Counted from the first letter of the stretch, positions 16,950 to 27,600 are shown. The stretch is DNA of 64,000 nucleotides from an uncultured Oleiphilus sp. (GCA_913020045.1 CAJWBE010000015.1:1-64000); one strand, 5' to 3'. A program made the numbers and translations. The notes: a model not told the origin generated them from the sequence alone.

Positions 16950-19799
16950 ATGGAAAAGACCTATCAACCGAGTGATATAGAACAATCCTGGTACCAAACT
17001 TGGGAAGAAAAGGGCTATTTTAAGCCCTCAGGAAAAGGCGATTCTTACTCCATCATGATACCGCCACCTAACGTGACGGGCAGCCTGCACATGGGCCATG
17101 CATTCCAAGACTCAATCATGGATGCACTGACCCGCTATCATCGAATGAAAGGTAACAATACCTTATGGCAGGTCGGGACCGATCACGCAGGCATCGCAAC
17201 TCAAATGGTTGTCGAGAGAAAACTCGCGGCAGAAGAAGGCAAAACAAGACACGACCTGGGTCGCGAAGACTTTCTCAAAAAAGTTTGGGAGTGGAAAGAA
17301 GAGTCTGGCGGCACCATAACGCGCCAGCTGCGCCGCCTCGGCGCGTCCGTTGATTGGGAGCACGAACGCTTCACCATGGATGACGGATTCTACAAAGCTG
17401 TGCAAGAAGTGTTTATTCGACTCTACCGAGACAAACTAATTTATCGTGGCAAGCGCCTCGTGAATTGGGACCCCAAGCTACACACCGCTATTTCGGACCT
17501 CGAGGTCGAGAACAAAGAGAAACAGGGGCACATGTGGCACCTACGGTATCCGTTGAGTGACGGCGCCCTCACATCAGAAGGTAAAAGCTACCTAGTCGTT
17601 GCCACAACACGTCCAGAAACAGTGCTTGGCGACACAGGTGTCGCAGTTAATGCGGACGATCCACGATATCAATCTCTAATCGGTAAATTTGTCGACCTGC
17701 CATTGGCGGGTCGCCGTATACCGATAGTCGCTGACGAACATGCCGACATGGAAAAAGGTACTGGCTGCGTCAAGATTACGCCTGCTCACGACTTTAACGA
17801 TTATGAAGTCGGCAAGCGATGCAAACTCCCAATGATCAACATTCTTACTCAGAATGGTGAAATTCTTGATCAGGCAGAAGCTTATAATATCGATGGCAGT
17901 ATTAATGAAGCGCTAGAAACACATATTCCTGAAGACCTGCGCGGACTTGATCGCTTCCAAGCACGTAAAGCGCTTGTTGCACATTTTGAAGAACTAGGTT
18001 TGCTCGAAGAAGTTAAAGACCACCAATTAATGGTTCCTTATGGCGATCGCTCAGGCGTAGTAATTGAGCCACTACTCACCGACCAATGGTTTGTAAAAGC
18101 CGCACCGCTGGCCCTGCCAGCAATTAAGGCAGTAGAAGATGGCGATATTCAATTCGTACCCAAACAGTATGAAAATATGTACTTCTCTTGGATGCACGAC
18201 ATTCAAGACTGGTGCATATCTCGACAACTTTGGTGGGGTCACCGCATCCCAGCTTGGTATGACGAAGAAGGAAACGTATATGTCGGGCGCAGTGAAGAAG
18301 AAGTTCGCTCCAGCAATAACATAAGCGACGAAGTGTCTCTGAGCCAAGACAATGATGTATTAGATACCTGGTTCTCATCGTCTCTTTGGACCTTTGGAAC
18401 ACTTGGTTGGCCTGAGCTCACGGAGCGACTCAAAACATTCCATCCGACTGACGTGCTGGTCACGGGCTTCGATATCATTTTCTTCTGGGTTGCCCGAATG
18501 ATTATGATGACCATGTACTTTATGAAGGACGAGGACGGCAAACCACAAGTACCATTTAAGTATGTCTATGTCACAGGCTTGATTCGTGATGAGAGCGGCG
18601 AAAAAATGTCAAAATCGAAAGGGAATGTTCTTGACCCTCTCGACATGATTGACGGAATTGAGTTAGAAGACCTGGTTCAAAAACGCACCGGCAACATGAT
18701 GCAACCGCAACTCGCACAAAAAATTGAGAAGCGAACGCGCAAAGCCTTTAGCGAAGGAATTTCTGCGCATGGCACCGACGCACTGCGCTTCACACTCTAT
18801 TCCCTTGCGTCCACAGGCCGTGATATTAACTGGGACATGAAGCGCTTAGAAGGCTACCGTAACTTCTGTAATAAAATATGGAATGCGGCGCGCTATGTTT
18901 TGATGAACACTGAAGACCATGACTGCGGCCAGAACGACAAACCTTATGAGCTGTCACTCGCTGATAAGTGGATTGTCTCTAAGCTGCAAGAGTGCGAAGC
19001 ACAGGTCGAGAAGCACGTCTCTGAATTTCGACTAGACCTCGCGTCACAGTCGCTTTATGACTTCATCTGGAATGAATACTGTGATTGGTATCTAGAGCTG
19101 TCAAAACCGATTCTGACCAATGAGTCGAGCAGTCAAGAGCAATTAACAGGAACACGAAGAACACTTGTTCGAGTATTGGAAGCGATTTTACGACTATCGC
19201 ATCCGTTCCTGCCGTTCATCACAGAAGAAATCTGGCAACGTATCGCGCCGCTTGCGGGCAAACAAGGCGATACGATTATGACTCAAGATTACCCCGTCGC
19301 TGACCCATCGCGTATCGACAATAACGCGTTAGGAGATATCGAATGGCTGAAAGGCGTGATTGTCGGGATTCGAAATATTCGTGGCGAGATGGATATATCT
19401 CCAGGCAAACCCATTCCAGTCTTTCTTCATAATGGTAGTGACGAGGACAAAAAGCGCTTCGAAAGCAACAAGGCATACATTAGCGCACTTGCGAAACTTG
19501 AAAGTATGGAGTGGCTAACAGGCGAAGCTCCGCTAAGTGCTACGCAATTGGTTGGCAGCATGGAAGTGCTCGTACCAATGGCCGGATTAATTAACGTGGA
19601 GGCTGAGGTTGCTCGCTTAACAAAAGAGCTCGACAAGGCCGCCAAAGAAATTGGTCGCCTGAATGGCAAGCTTAATAACGAGAAGTTCGTTGGCAATGCG
19701 CCAGACGATGTGGTCGCAAAAGAGAAAGCTAAACTTGCTGACGCGGAATCAAGCTATAAAATTCTCAACGACCAAGTTGAGAAAATTAAGGCTCTGTAG
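16950..19799 (+). CDS. valS: Valyl-tRNA synthetase
   Basis: A 949-residue class I synthetase, full family length. The HIGH-type motif is HMGH (about residue 47) after PPPNVTG, and KMSKSKGN lies at about 552. The CP1 editing domain spans about 150-400, the anticodon-binding domain about 670-800, and the C-terminal coiled-coil tRNA arm ([20 protein letters not shown] onward) about 880-949. It charges tRNA-Val and hydrolyses Thr-tRNA-Val. Confidence 0.98.
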   Translation: MEKTYQPSDIEQSWYQTWEEKGYFKPSGKGDSYSIMIPPPNVTGSLHMGHAFQDSIMDALTRYHRMKGNNTLWQVGTDHAGIATQMVVERKLAAEEGKTRHDLGREDFLKKVWEWKEESGGTITRQLRRLGASVDWEHERFTMDDGFYKAVQEVFIRLYRDKLIYRGKRLVNWDPKLHTAISDLEVENKEKQGHMWHLRYPLSDGALTSEGKSYLVVATTRPETVLGDTGVAVNADDPRYQSLIGKFVDLPLAGRRIPIVADEHADMEKGTGCVKITPAHDFNDYEVGKRCKLPMINILTQNGEILDQAEAYNIDGSINEALETHIPEDLRGLDRFQARKALVAHFEELGLLEEVKDHQLMVPYGDRSGVVIEPLLTDQWFVKAAPLALPAIKAVEDGDIQFVPKQYENMYFSWMHDIQDWCISRQLWWGHRIPAWYDEEGNVYVGRSEEEVRSSNNISDEVSLSQDNDVLDTWFSSSLWTFGTLGWPELTERLKTFHPTDVLVTGFDIIFFWVARMIMMTMYFMKDEDGKPQVPFKYVYVTGLIRDESGEKMSKSKGNVLDPLDMIDGIELEDLVQKRTGNMMQPQLAQKIEKRTRKAFSEGISAHGTDALRFTLYSLASTGRDINWDMKRLEGYRNFCNKIWNAARYVLMNTEDHDCGQNDKPYELSLADKWIVSKLQECEAQVEKHVSEFRLDLASQSLYDFIWNEYCDWYLELSKPILTNESSSQEQLTGTRRTLVRVLEAILRLSHPFLPFITEEIWQRIAPLAGKQGDTIMTQDYPVADPSRIDNNALGDIEWLKGVIVGIRNIRGEMDISPGKPIPVFLHNGSDEDKKRFESNKAYISALAKLESMEWLTGEAPLSATQLVGSMEVLVPMAGLINVEAEVARLTKELDKAAKEIGRLNGKLNNEKFVGNAPDDVVAKEKAKLADAESSYKILNDQVEKIKAL

Positions 19800-19805
19800 C
19801 ACAGC

Positions 19806-20735
19806 ATGCTTAGCATCGTTGGCTCCGGTGCGATGGGCTGCCTTTGGGCAGCTCATCTTTACCAACAAACAGATGTTTGCTTTGTCGTCACAGAGCCTTA
19901 TCGTCAAAAGCATCACCTTTCTGCGCCTTACTCCGCGCTTAGCTTCAACGCTTTTCCCAACGCGCTTGAAAGCCAACCCCACAGAATTTCTACACCCCGC
20001 TTAGCACCCGATACCGCCATAAAGCATGATTCAACCATACTAATCATGACCAAGAGTTATGACGTAGACCCAGCGATCATTGACATAAAACCTTACTTGG
20101 GGGCGCAGAATATCGTTGTTTTGTTCCAGAACGGCTTCGGCAGTCAACAACGTGCCTGCAACGCACTTGGCGACACACCCTGCTTTGCGGCTGTGACAAC
20201 TGAAGGCGCTAACAAACCAGACCACCAAACAGTCATTCATGCAGGCCATGGCGAGACGGTTATTGGCCCAATGAACAAACCAGCTCAGCTTATCGGTAAA
20301 GCCCAGTGGTTTGATAAACTAGCCGCTTCAAAACTAACACTCTGCTACGACCCAAGTATTTCTATACAGCTAATGCGAAAACTTGCGATCAACTGTGCGA
20401 TCAATCCTTTTACGGCTATTGGAAACTGTCGCAATGGCGCTGTGCGCAAGCAAAGACTCTTTCAGGAAGTATGGCCCCAGCTCAGAGCAGAGCTTGCGGC
20501 AATGCTCAACCATGCGAATCTCAATCTGTCCGAAAGTGAGCTTGAGGAAATCGTTTTTGACGTAATGACTAAAACAGCAAATAATCAATCCTCCATGTTG
20601 CAAGATATCAACAGCGCCAGACCAACCGAAATTGATGACATCAATGGCTTCGCGCACCGCTATCTGGAACAGCACGGTTTACCCTTTCAAATGAACAAAT
20701 CCCTAACGGAGCAAGTACATGCGCTTAGGAGTTGA
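19806..20735 (+). CDS. panE: 2-dehydropantoate 2-reductase (ketopantoate reductase)
   Basis: A 309-residue NADPH enzyme of pantothenate synthesis. The N-terminal Rossmann motif is IVGSGAMGCLWAAHL; the NADPH and substrate regions include MTKSYDVDPAI and QNGFGSQ. The conserved catalytic region is KLAINCAINPFTAIGNCRNG (Lys and Asn-rich), and EIDDINGFAH near the C-terminus is typical. It starts six bases after valS and overlaps the next gene by 17 bases. Related paralogues are annotated as general ketopantoate reductases, so a different 2-keto acid substrate is possible. Confidence 0.9.
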   Translation: MLSIVGSGAMGCLWAAHLYQQTDVCFVVTEPYRQKHHLSAPYSALSFNAFPNALESQPHRISTPRLAPDTAIKHDSTILIMTKSYDVDPAIIDIKPYLGAQNIVVLFQNGFGSQQRACNALGDTPCFAAVTTEGANKPDHQTVIHAGHGETVIGPMNKPAQLIGKAQWFDKLAASKLTLCYDPSISIQLMRKLAINCAINPFTAIGNCRNGAVRKQRLFQEVWPQLRAELAAMLNHANLNLSESELEEIVFDVMTKTANNQSSMLQDINSARPTEIDDINGFAHRYLEQHGLPFQMNKSLTEQVHALRS

Positions 20736-21699
20736 TCTTGGTGGAACAAAGACTGAAATCATCGCTTTAAACGATCACTCCGAAGAACTGTTTCGCTGCC
20801 GAGTTCCGTCGCCCCAAAATGATTATGGTGAGACAATTAGCACTATTACGCGCCTCGTAGTTGAAACAGAACAAAAGCTTGGGCAAGTCGGCACGCTAGG
20901 TGTGGGAATTCCCGGTGCGGTTTCTGTCGAAACGGGCCTTATAAAAAACGCCAACTCTACTTGGCTCATTGGGCATGACCTACAAAACGATCTGAGTACC
21001 ACTCTCGACCGACCCGTAAAACTCGCAAACGATGCTGACTGTTTCACGTTATCTGAGTCGACAGACGGCGCTGCAAAAAATGCTCAGAGCGTGTTTGGCA
21101 TAATCTTGGGTACTGGCGTCGGCGGCGGCTTCTATATCAATGGCGCCTTGCATAGCGGCCCTAATGCCATCGCCGGAGAATGGGGGCACAACCCTCTGCC
21201 TCAGGACAATCGACAACGTAACACCATTAGCCAGAGCCAGCATAACGAACAATGCTATTGCGGAAAGTTAAACTGCATTGAGACCTACCTAAGCGGCCCC
21301 GCATTTCTAAAACATTATCTCGCGTTCGACATCGCCGCTACAGCCACTTCTGCGGAAGAACTGGCATCCGCCATCGACCAGAGAAAACCGACAGCGTTAA
21401 GTTATTACCAGGTTTATCTAGACCGGTTGGCACGAAGCTTATCGTCGGTGATTAATATCCTCGACCCGGAAGTCATCGTATTTGGCGGAGGCTTATCCAA
21501 CATAGCGCGACTCTACCAAGACCTCCCCAGCGCAACCATGAAATACGTTTTTTCTGACAGCGTGCGCACCCAATTTCGTGCAGCGAGATATGGCGACTCT
21601 AGCGGCGTGAGAGGCGCAGCATGGCTTGGGGCAATGGACGACAAGGCGCTGATCATGCCAGGCAAGACAAGCAACACTTACAAGACAAGAGCGCCTTGA
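20719..21699 (+). CDS. ROK-family sugar kinase (N-acetylglucosamine kinase or fructokinase-like)
   Basis: A 326-residue sugar kinase. The phosphate motif is LGVDLGGTKTEIIAL, the ATP motif is GIILGTGVGGGFYINGAL, the sugar-contact motif is GEWGHNPLP, and the zinc site is CYCGKLNCIETYLSGPA. These define the ROK kinases and fit the NagK/Mak group. The start overlaps panE by 17 bases with the AGGAG-like sequence inside panE. Its stop overlaps azlC, so the three genes are tightly coupled. No sugar transporter is nearby to fix the substrate. Confidence 0.9.
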   Translation: MRLGVDLGGTKTEIIALNDHSEELFRCRVPSPQNDYGETISTITRLVVETEQKLGQVGTLGVGIPGAVSVETGLIKNANSTWLIGHDLQNDLSTTLDRPVKLANDADCFTLSESTDGAAKNAQSVFGIILGTGVGGGFYINGALHSGPNAIAGEWGHNPLPQDNRQRNTISQSQHNEQCYCGKLNCIETYLSGPAFLKHYLAFDIAATATSAEELASAIDQRKPTALSYYQVYLDRLARSLSSVINILDPEVIVFGGGLSNIARLYQDLPSATMKYVFSDSVRTQFRAARYGDSSGVRGAAWLGAMDDKALIMPGKTSNTYKTRAP

Positions 21700-22403
21700 C
21701 CAATAACCCCGCTCTTCAAAATGCATTAGACGGCGCCAGAGACAGCCTTCCACTGGTGCTTGCAGCGGTACCATTCGGCATATTGTATGGCGCGTTAGCG
21801 CAAGCCAGCGGCCTTTCATTGTTCACCAGCATGGCAATGTCTCTGGTCGTTTTTGCAGGCTCTTCTCAATTTGTCGCTGTTTCGCTTTTGTTGACGACAA
21901 CCCCAATATTGGTCGTCATTCTGGCAACATTTTTCGTCAACCTTCGTCACCTAATGTATAGCGCTCATTTGACGCAACACGTGCGCCACCTGTCATCTCC
22001 GCTAAGAGCACTACTCGCGTTTTGGCTGACCGACGAAACCTTTGCCACCGTCGCGAACAAAGTAAGCGGTAGCTTCGAGCCCAAGCTTTTGCATTACTAC
22101 TACCTTGGCTCGGCGGTGTTTATGTACAGCAACTGGCAATTGTGTAGCTACATTGGATATGAAATTGGCCTACAACTATCCGATCCACTGTCATGGGGTT
22201 TGGACATCGCACTAGTGGTCGCGTTTATTGGGGTAATCACCCCGGCGTTAGTCAACAAAGCCATGTGGCTATGTGCCATTGCCGCATCGGTCAGCGCGCT
22301 AATCACTCATGCTTGGCCGTATCAAAGCGGACTTATCTTTTCGATGCTTCTGGGGATTTGTGTTGGCGTTCTTGCGAGTTACAAAGGGGCGACAAGAGCA
22401 TGA
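21696..22403 (+). CDS. azlC: Branched-chain amino acid exporter large subunit AzlC family
   Basis: A 235-residue permease with about seven helices. The family motifs are LPLVLAAVPFGILYGALAQ, FAGSSQFVAVSLL and NLRHLMYSAHL. The frame can be read from an ATG at 21621, but that would bury 26 unrelated residues inside the upstream gene; TTG at 21696, overlapping the upstream TGA as TTGA, fits the family start better. AzlC pairs with AzlD, encoded immediately downstream with an ATGA overlap, to export branched-chain amino acids. Confidence 0.87.
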   Translation: MTNNPALQNALDGARDSLPLVLAAVPFGILYGALAQASGLSLFTSMAMSLVVFAGSSQFVAVSLLLTTTPILVVILATFFVNLRHLMYSAHLTQHVRHLSSPLRALLAFWLTDETFATVANKVSGSFEPKLLHYYYLGSAVFMYSNWQLCSYIGYEIGLQLSDPLSWGLDIALVVAFIGVITPALVNKAMWLCAIAASVSALITHAWPYQSGLIFSMLLGICVGVLASYKGATRA

Positions 22404-22717
22404 ATGATACGCTGCTAATTCTCGGCATGTTCGCCGTCACCTATAGCGTCAGGCTTCTTCCTTTTGCAATGGCAAATCGCATTCGCTTTCCGTCCTGGCT
22501 GCAGCATGCACTTAGCTTTGTACCGGTTGCAGCGCTTTCGGCAATTATTGCACCCATCATATTGCTTGATGGACACAACGCACTGAACATTAGTCTGTCC
22601 AATAAATACCTACTCGCGTCAATCGTAGCGTTTGCCGTTTCCTATCAGACTAAGCACTTATTACTAACCGTTTGTAGCGGCCTATTTAGTTTTTTTATTC
22701 TGAAATGGCTATTCTAA
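22400..22717 (+). CDS. azlD: AzlD family small permease subunit
   Basis: A 105-residue protein with four hydrophobic helices, the standard AzlD size. ATG at 22400 overlaps the azlC stop (ATGA). Conserved features are the SVRLLPFAM start of the first helix, FVPVAALSAIIAP and the short C-terminal helix. It forms the two-component exporter with AzlC. It converges on ampD with a 9-base gap. Confidence 0.87.
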   Translation: MNDTLLILGMFAVTYSVRLLPFAMANRIRFPSWLQHALSFVPVAALSAIIAPIILLDGHNALNISLSNKYLLASIVAFAVSYQTKHLLLTVCSGLFSFFILKWLF

Positions 22718-22726
22718 ACCCTGCTG

Positions 22727-23281
22727 TTATTTCCCTTCGCCTGATAAATCCGCTCTATATTTACGCCAATCAAACGAGGGCCCTGGGTCTGTTTTTCGGC
22801 CTGGTGAAATATCAGAGTGACCAACAATTCTAGCGTCAACAATCTTTGGAAAAGTTTGTTTGAGCGTTTGCGTTAATCTGCTCAAAATTTGATATTGAGA
22901 GGCTTCATAAGGCTCATCGTCACAACCCTCCAACTCAATTCCGATGGAAAAATCATTGCAGTTCTTCCGGCCAGAAAAGCTGGACAACCCTGCATGCCAA
23001 GCGCGCTCTAGGCAAGACACAAACTGTACTAGAGTGCCATCACGCTTGATCAGAAAATGCGCCGAAACTTCAGTCCCTTCAATAGTTTCAAAATAAGGGT
23101 GTACCGATGAGTCTAAACAGTTTTGAAAGAAATTCTCAATAAACTCACCACCGTATTGCTTCGGCGGCAAGCTAATATTGTGAACAACAAGGAGGGAAAT
23201 ATCCGATACATCAGGACGAGCATTGAAATTCGGTGACGGACAACGCACGGCCACATCGAGCCAACCATTAACTAATTGCAT
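22727..23281 (-). CDS. ampD: 1,6-anhydro-N-acetylmuramyl-L-alanine amidase
   Basis: A 184-residue cytoplasmic zinc amidase of cell-wall recycling. Zinc ligands are His in LLVVHNISLPP, His in ERAWHAGLSSFSG and Asp in GRKTDPGPSFDW; the glutamate-containing FSIGIELEGCD is also conserved. It removes the stem peptide from anhydro-muropeptides, and its loss in relatives induces AmpC beta-lactamase through AmpR. No signal peptide is present, as expected for AmpD rather than AmiD. It lies near nadC, as in Pseudomonas. Confidence 0.95.
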   Translation of the reverse strand: MQLVNGWLDVAVRCPSPNFNARPDVSDISLLVVHNISLPPKQYGGEFIENFFQNCLDSSVHPYFETIEGTEVSAHFLIKRDGTLVQFVSCLERAWHAGLSSFSGRKNCNDFSIGIELEGCDDEPYEASQYQILSRLTQTLKQTFPKIVDARIVGHSDISPGRKTDPGPSFDWRKYRADLSGEGK

Positions 23282-23370
23282 GCAGTTAAACTTATAAGTA
23301 AAAAACCAAAGGTAGCAGGTTTTAAACTAAGACTGTAGCGCAAAAAACGATGCCTTTGCGCGACAAGTAA

Positions 23371-25845
23371 CTAGCTATTTTTTCCTCGTAGATTTGTGAT
23401 GATCGACTCTAGCGCGCGATCAAACAGTAGCCCGTCATTTAGAATCTGAACGGAGCCACGGCGAAGTTCTACTGCCAACCCCATCTTCGTTTTCTCAGCG
23501 ACTTTGATCCCTGAACGGTTGACGAATATATATTTACCTGTTGCTTTGATAACGGCCGCTAATTTACAACGTTCTGCTGCGTTATCATTCTGAAATTCAA
23601 ACCAACAACCGACAGCGAACTTCTCTACTTGCTGAACAAATGGATCACTTTCGTCTATCGTTAATGGCTCAGCCTCTGGCTCTGCACTAATTAAGACGAT
23701 CTCTTCATGATCTTGCTCTACAGCGGGTTCGCTGGAGGCAGCCTGCTTGGACGACCCTTGGGGAGAATCAAGTTCAGCGCTTAGCATGTCATCATCGGCA
23801 CCATCACTGCCTTCCAACTTAGCATCAAATTCCTGTTCTAGTTCAGCCGTTGAACGAAGTAAATCGGCCACAGCTGCATCATCTAAAAGCCCTGCCTCCG
23901 GCACAATCTCTTCACTTATTTCTACCTTGGGTTCCTCAACCTCCATTACATCCGCAACGGGTAGAGAGACCTCTGAAACAGCATCTAGCTGCGCTGACTG
24001 CAGCTTTTGAAGTGACTTAACATGCGCATCTTCAAGCGCTTTTAATAATGGTTTAGACCTCAGTTCATCAAATGAAACTTCTTTCAAACCAACTCTTAGC
24101 CGCTTCATCAAAGATGGGATCATCTTCAGAAGCTTGCCCCTAGCATCTGCTTCAGAAACATGCGGATTGATAGACCAAAGCAACTCATCGACCAATGTTG
24201 ATGCCTTTAGCCAACCCTCACCTTGATCACCCTCTTTCAGAAAATGAAGCACCATTACCGAGCTCCAGCCATCGCGCAACAGCTCCAACATAAAGTCAGG
24301 CACAACCTGACCCCTCATTGATTCATTTAAACTATCTTGCGCAGCAACTTTTGCTAATTCACTGGCCACCTTGCCTTTTTCGGAATCCTTGGTTCTCTGC
24401 TCTACTAGTTGGCCTCTGCGTTGCTCAACGTCGACGAAATGGCTAAAGTCTTGCAGCAGCTCAGCGAACATAGAGACATCTTGATCAAACTCGCCCAACA
24501 CCCGTTGCACGATTTCCTCAATTTTATCTTTAAGTCGATCTTTCTTACCTTCAGCTGGCTCATTCCAGCCAATACCGACACGGGCCATTTCATTCAGCAA
24601 TTTTCGCGCAGGATGACCACCTTTGTTGAAAAAACTACGATCTAACAAGGCCACCTTCAGAATCGGAATTTGAAGGCGAGCAATTAAAGCCTTCATGGTA
24701 GGCTGTAACTGCTTGTCATCAAGAATGAACTCGAAAAACATACTGACTAGGTTGATAACGTCTGCATCCATTTCAGCATATTCAGCCTTGCATTCACCCT
24801 CCGCCAAGCGATTGTTCAGTAACGAACGAAAATCGATCAAACGGTTAGTATTCGCATTGCCTAACTGCTCGATATGTTCCGATTGAAAACCACTTAACGC
24901 CCCAACTAGCTCGCCTTGCGAGTAATAGAGGTCAGAAAGTGTCGGGACATCGGTCAACGATTGACTGGGATTGCTATCACCTTGGTGCAACAATTGACGA
25001 AGATCATCTAACTGCGGCCCCATTCCGACATCTGACCGCGAGTGCCTGCTAACACCGGCAGGAATATAGCTTTGACCATCTGTCGTTGGGAATTCCTGCG
25101 CACTGGGCGCACTGTCTTTTGAACTCTGCTGATGCGAAGGTGCGCGCTTTACATGACGAAGGTCAGGCATAATGCCCAACTGAACAAACAGATTGTTTGC
25201 ATCGGCATAAACTTGCTGCATTTCAGTCAGCACAAACTTTTCATAAAGCTTGAGCACGACGAGTTGCGCGCGAATTTCTATATCCAAGATCTCGCACCCT
25301 TCGACGAACGCATCGCACAAAATTTCTGGCCCGGCAGGCAACTGTTCATTCTGAATAACGATCGGCGCAATTTGACTACTAATGCGTGTATGCAGCTCAC
25401 CCAAGGCCTGAGCACTCGCGCTACGCACTCGATTAATCATTCCTTCTAAGGCAACTTTAACTTCCAAATCATCGTTCTGAACCAAACTAAGATCTTCGAC
25501 AGCCGACGCATCTCCTATTGGAGAAGATGACGCGCTACGGTAATGCCCCACCTCGTTAAATGAGGAAATTAAGCCCTTAACTACATGTGTCGCAATGTGT
25601 TTTTTCTGAAGTCTAAGTTCTCGCATTGCGTCAAAATAGAGAGTTTGTTCGTTATTCGTACCGGCTTTATCAGCCATCGCAAAGAGCGCATCGTCAGCGC
25701 CATCGAACAAATTTCGCAACAAGGTGTGTACTTTCTGCTTCAGTAACTCGCGCAGCTTCACTAACGGCATAGGTAACGGTTTAACGTTCGACCCGATTGC
25801 CCCCGTACTTCCGCCGTGAATCCCCACTACTTTTGCACCACTCAT
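23371..25845 (-). CDS. DUF1631 family protein with PilZ-like C-terminus (copy 1)
   Basis: An 824-residue cytoplasmic protein. The N-terminal part (residues about 25-430) holds the conserved FDGADDALFAMADKAGTNNE region and an alpha-helical DUF1631 core with PILKVALLDRSFFNKGGHPA. Residues about 640-740 are a low-complexity acidic, Ser/Ala/Glu-rich linker. The last 85 residues (VGCWFEFQNDNAAERCKLAA through IFVNRSGIKV) resemble a PilZ-type beta-barrel, but the RxxxR c-di-GMP motif is not obvious. CGGAG precedes the ATG. Function is unknown. Copy 2 lies at 51010. The neighbours ampD and nadC match the conserved Pseudomonas setting. Confidence 0.85.
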   Translation of the reverse strand: MSGAKVVGIHGGSTGAIGSNVKPLPMPLVKLRELLKQKVHTLLRNLFDGADDALFAMADKAGTNNEQTLYFDAMRELRLQKKHIATHVVKGLISSFNEVGHYRSASSSPIGDASAVEDLSLVQNDDLEVKVALEGMINRVRSASAQALGELHTRISSQIAPIVIQNEQLPAGPEILCDAFVEGCEILDIEIRAQLVVLKLYEKFVLTEMQQVYADANNLFVQLGIMPDLRHVKRAPSHQQSSKDSAPSAQEFPTTDGQSYIPAGVSRHSRSDVGMGPQLDDLRQLLHQGDSNPSQSLTDVPTLSDLYYSQGELVGALSGFQSEHIEQLGNANTNRLIDFRSLLNNRLAEGECKAEYAEMDADVINLVSMFFEFILDDKQLQPTMKALIARLQIPILKVALLDRSFFNKGGHPARKLLNEMARVGIGWNEPAEGKKDRLKDKIEEIVQRVLGEFDQDVSMFAELLQDFSHFVDVEQRRGQLVEQRTKDSEKGKVASELAKVAAQDSLNESMRGQVVPDFMLELLRDGWSSVMVLHFLKEGDQGEGWLKASTLVDELLWSINPHVSEADARGKLLKMIPSLMKRLRVGLKEVSFDELRSKPLLKALEDAHVKSLQKLQSAQLDAVSEVSLPVADVMEVEEPKVEISEEIVPEAGLLDDAAVADLLRSTAELEQEFDAKLEGSDGADDDMLSAELDSPQGSSKQAASSEPAVEQDHEEIVLISAEPEAEPLTIDESDPFVQQVEKFAVGCWFEFQNDNAAERCKLAAVIKATGKYIFVNRSGIKVAEKTKMGLAVELRRGSVQILNDGLLFDRALESIITNLRGKNS

Positions 25846-25986
25846 TGAAAGCTCCGATTTTTGTTAGTCTGACGCTTAAGATCAATGGCTTTGCGTCAAT
25901 TATTTAACTATATTTCACAGTATAAAACGTCAAGTTTGTAAGCACTGTCACAATTTGTTTCCGCGCGAATCAGATCACACTTCCGC

Positions 25987-26016
25987 TTGAAAAGAATTCA
26001 AATCGTCCCATATATA
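25987..26016 (+). promoter_or_regulatory. Candidate promoter for the retropepsin gene
   Basis: TTGAAA (25987-25992) and TATATA (26011-26016) are spaced by 18 bases, 30 bases before the retropepsin start. Matches are partial. Confidence 0.35.
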
Positions 26017-26045
26017 AAGAGTCAATTCGCTAGGTATTATAGTTA

Positions 26046-26564
26046 ATGGCTAAGGCCCCCACACAAGTAATCGGAAAACGCATGGCGATCGTGGCGTGGC
26101 TAGCCGGAATGTTCGTGCTAACGCGGCTGTTTGGCGACTGGGAAACTAAGCAACATAGCCCTAACAAGGATCCTAGCAGCACAGTCACGCAAGAAGAGAT
26201 TATTGTCCAACTCCTCCAAAATCGCCAAGGCCACTATCGAGTAGAAGGAAAAATCAATGGCCGTAATGCCGACCTAATGATCGACACAGGCGCGACAGAT
26301 GTTGTTATTCCGAAAGCCCTAGCCAACGACTTCCAACTACCAAGTGAAGGCCAAAGTATCGGACTCACAGCAAATGGCTACGTAGACTTAGAAAGAACAA
26401 CCATTAAGGCGCTTAGCATAGGGCAAATAACCCTTTATAATGTGCGCGCTAGTATTAACCCAGGTATGGCAAAGGATCAGCCTATTCTCTTGGGCATGAG
26501 CGCACTCTCGCAACTCGAATTAAAACAGCGCCAAGGTGTCTTGACGATAGTCCAACACAATTAA
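26046..26564 (+). CDS. Retropepsin-like aspartic protease (TIGR02281-type)
   Basis: A 172-residue protein with an N-terminal membrane segment ([18 protein letters not shown]) followed by a periplasmic single-lobe aspartic protease fold. The active-site motif is [14 protein letters not shown], the hydrophobic-hydrophobic-D-T-G-A pattern, and a second conserved Gly-containing segment [14 protein letters not shown] completes the fold; it should dimerise for activity. Bacterial members of this clan AA family sit next to nadC in Pseudomonas relatives, as here (35 bases apart). The substrate is unknown. Confidence 0.87.
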   Translation: MAKAPTQVIGKRMAIVAWLAGMFVLTRLFGDWETKQHSPNKDPSSTVTQEEIIVQLLQNRQGHYRVEGKINGRNADLMIDTGATDVVIPKALANDFQLPSEGQSIGLTANGYVDLERTTIKALSIGQITLYNVRASINPGMAKDQPILLGMSALSQLELKQRQGVLTIVQHN

Positions 26565-26598
26565 CGCTGCCTATAACTATTTAGCAACTAGGCCTTTC

Positions 26599-27438
26599 AT
26601 GGAAAATCAAACGATCAAAAATGCGATCCAAATCAACGTTGAAAATGCGATTCAAGAAGATATTGGCAGTGGCGATATTACCGCTGCTCTGATTAGCGCT
26701 AACAAGAATGCAGATGCACTAGTCATTACAAGAGAGTCAGGAATTGCTTGCGGGTCAGCATGGGTAGATGAAGTGTTTCGCCAAGTTGCTCCCGACGTAA
26801 AAATTGAATGGCAAGTCAATGATGGAGACGCGCTGCTTTCTGGCGACGCCCTTTTCAAACTATCTGGGTCTGCGCGAGGCATCCTGACGGCAGAACGCTG
26901 CGCACTCAATTTTTATCAAACGCTTTCTGGAACGGCGACAACTAGCCGCCACTACGCAGATTTGGTTGCTCATACAGCAGTCAAACTACTAGATACCCGT
27001 AAAACACTGCCAGGCCTTCGTATCGCGCAAAAATATGCGGTCAAATGTGGCGGCTGCCATAATCATCGTATTGGCTTATACGACGCGTTTCTAATTAAAG
27101 AAAACCACATCATGGCATGCGGATCAATTAAAGATGCCGTAACTAGTGCGCATAAAATAGCACCGGGAAAACCCGTAGAAGTTGAAGTTGAGTCAATTGA
27201 TGAGTTCAAGGAAGCCCTTGCGGCAGAAGCGGATATTATTATGTTGGACAACTTCCCTATCGAAGATCTGCTTTATTGCGTCGACGCTAACAAAGGCAAA
27301 GCAAAACTAGAAGCGTCCGGCGGAATCACGCCTAAAACATTGGTCCCAATTGCAGAGACTGGTGTGGACTATATTTCAATTGGCGCACTCACCAAAGACT
27401 GCAAAGCTCTCGACCTTTCAATGCGAATTACTCTTTAA
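26599..27438 (+). CDS. nadC: Nicotinate-nucleotide pyrophosphorylase (carboxylating)
   Basis: A 279-residue enzyme of de novo NAD synthesis that converts quinolinate and PRPP to nicotinate mononucleotide, CO2 and PPi. Motifs are [13 protein letters not shown] at the N-terminus, [36 protein letters not shown] (quinolinate and PRPP contacts), [20 protein letters not shown] and DIIMLDN and ASGGITP in the barrel. The length is typical. It is probably transcribed with the retropepsin gene. Confidence 0.97.
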   Translation: MENQTIKNAIQINVENAIQEDIGSGDITAALISANKNADALVITRESGIACGSAWVDEVFRQVAPDVKIEWQVNDGDALLSGDALFKLSGSARGILTAERCALNFYQTLSGTATTSRHYADLVAHTAVKLLDTRKTLPGLRIAQKYAVKCGGCHNHRIGLYDAFLIKENHIMACGSIKDAVTSAHKIAPGKPVEVEVESIDEFKEALAAEADIIMLDNFPIEDLLYCVDANKGKAKLEASGGITPKTLVPIAETGVDYISIGALTKDCKALDLSMRITL

Positions 27439-27541
27439 TCCAACTCACTTAGCGGCAACTTCGCGGCCATCGTTCGCGCCTTGCCCTATTCAACCAGCGA
27501 TAAATAAGAGAACACCTCATTAATTACATTTCGTAACAGTT

Positions 27542-27577
27542 CGAAACAGATTGGTCACATAGAGCCAATCTGTTTCG
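27542..27577. repeat. 13-base-pair perfect inverted repeat after nadC
   Basis: CGAAACAGATTGG, loop of 10, CCAATCTGTTTCG. It lies 103 bases beyond nadC and 155 bases before the GGDEF-EAL start. No T-run follows on either side, so it is not a standard terminator; it could be an operator or part of a leader RNA. Confidence 0.6.
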
Positions 27578-27600
27578 CATTACACTTTGACTCACAAGGT

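Noticed and set aside
25870-25898. TGACGC...GCGTCA inverted repeat with a GACGCAAAGCC string upstream of DUF1631 copy 1, suggestive of a c-di-GMP-I riboswitch
   Set aside because: The minus-strand string resembles one GEMM segment, but the required GGGCAAACC core and second stem are missing. Treated as a chance or simple hairpin.
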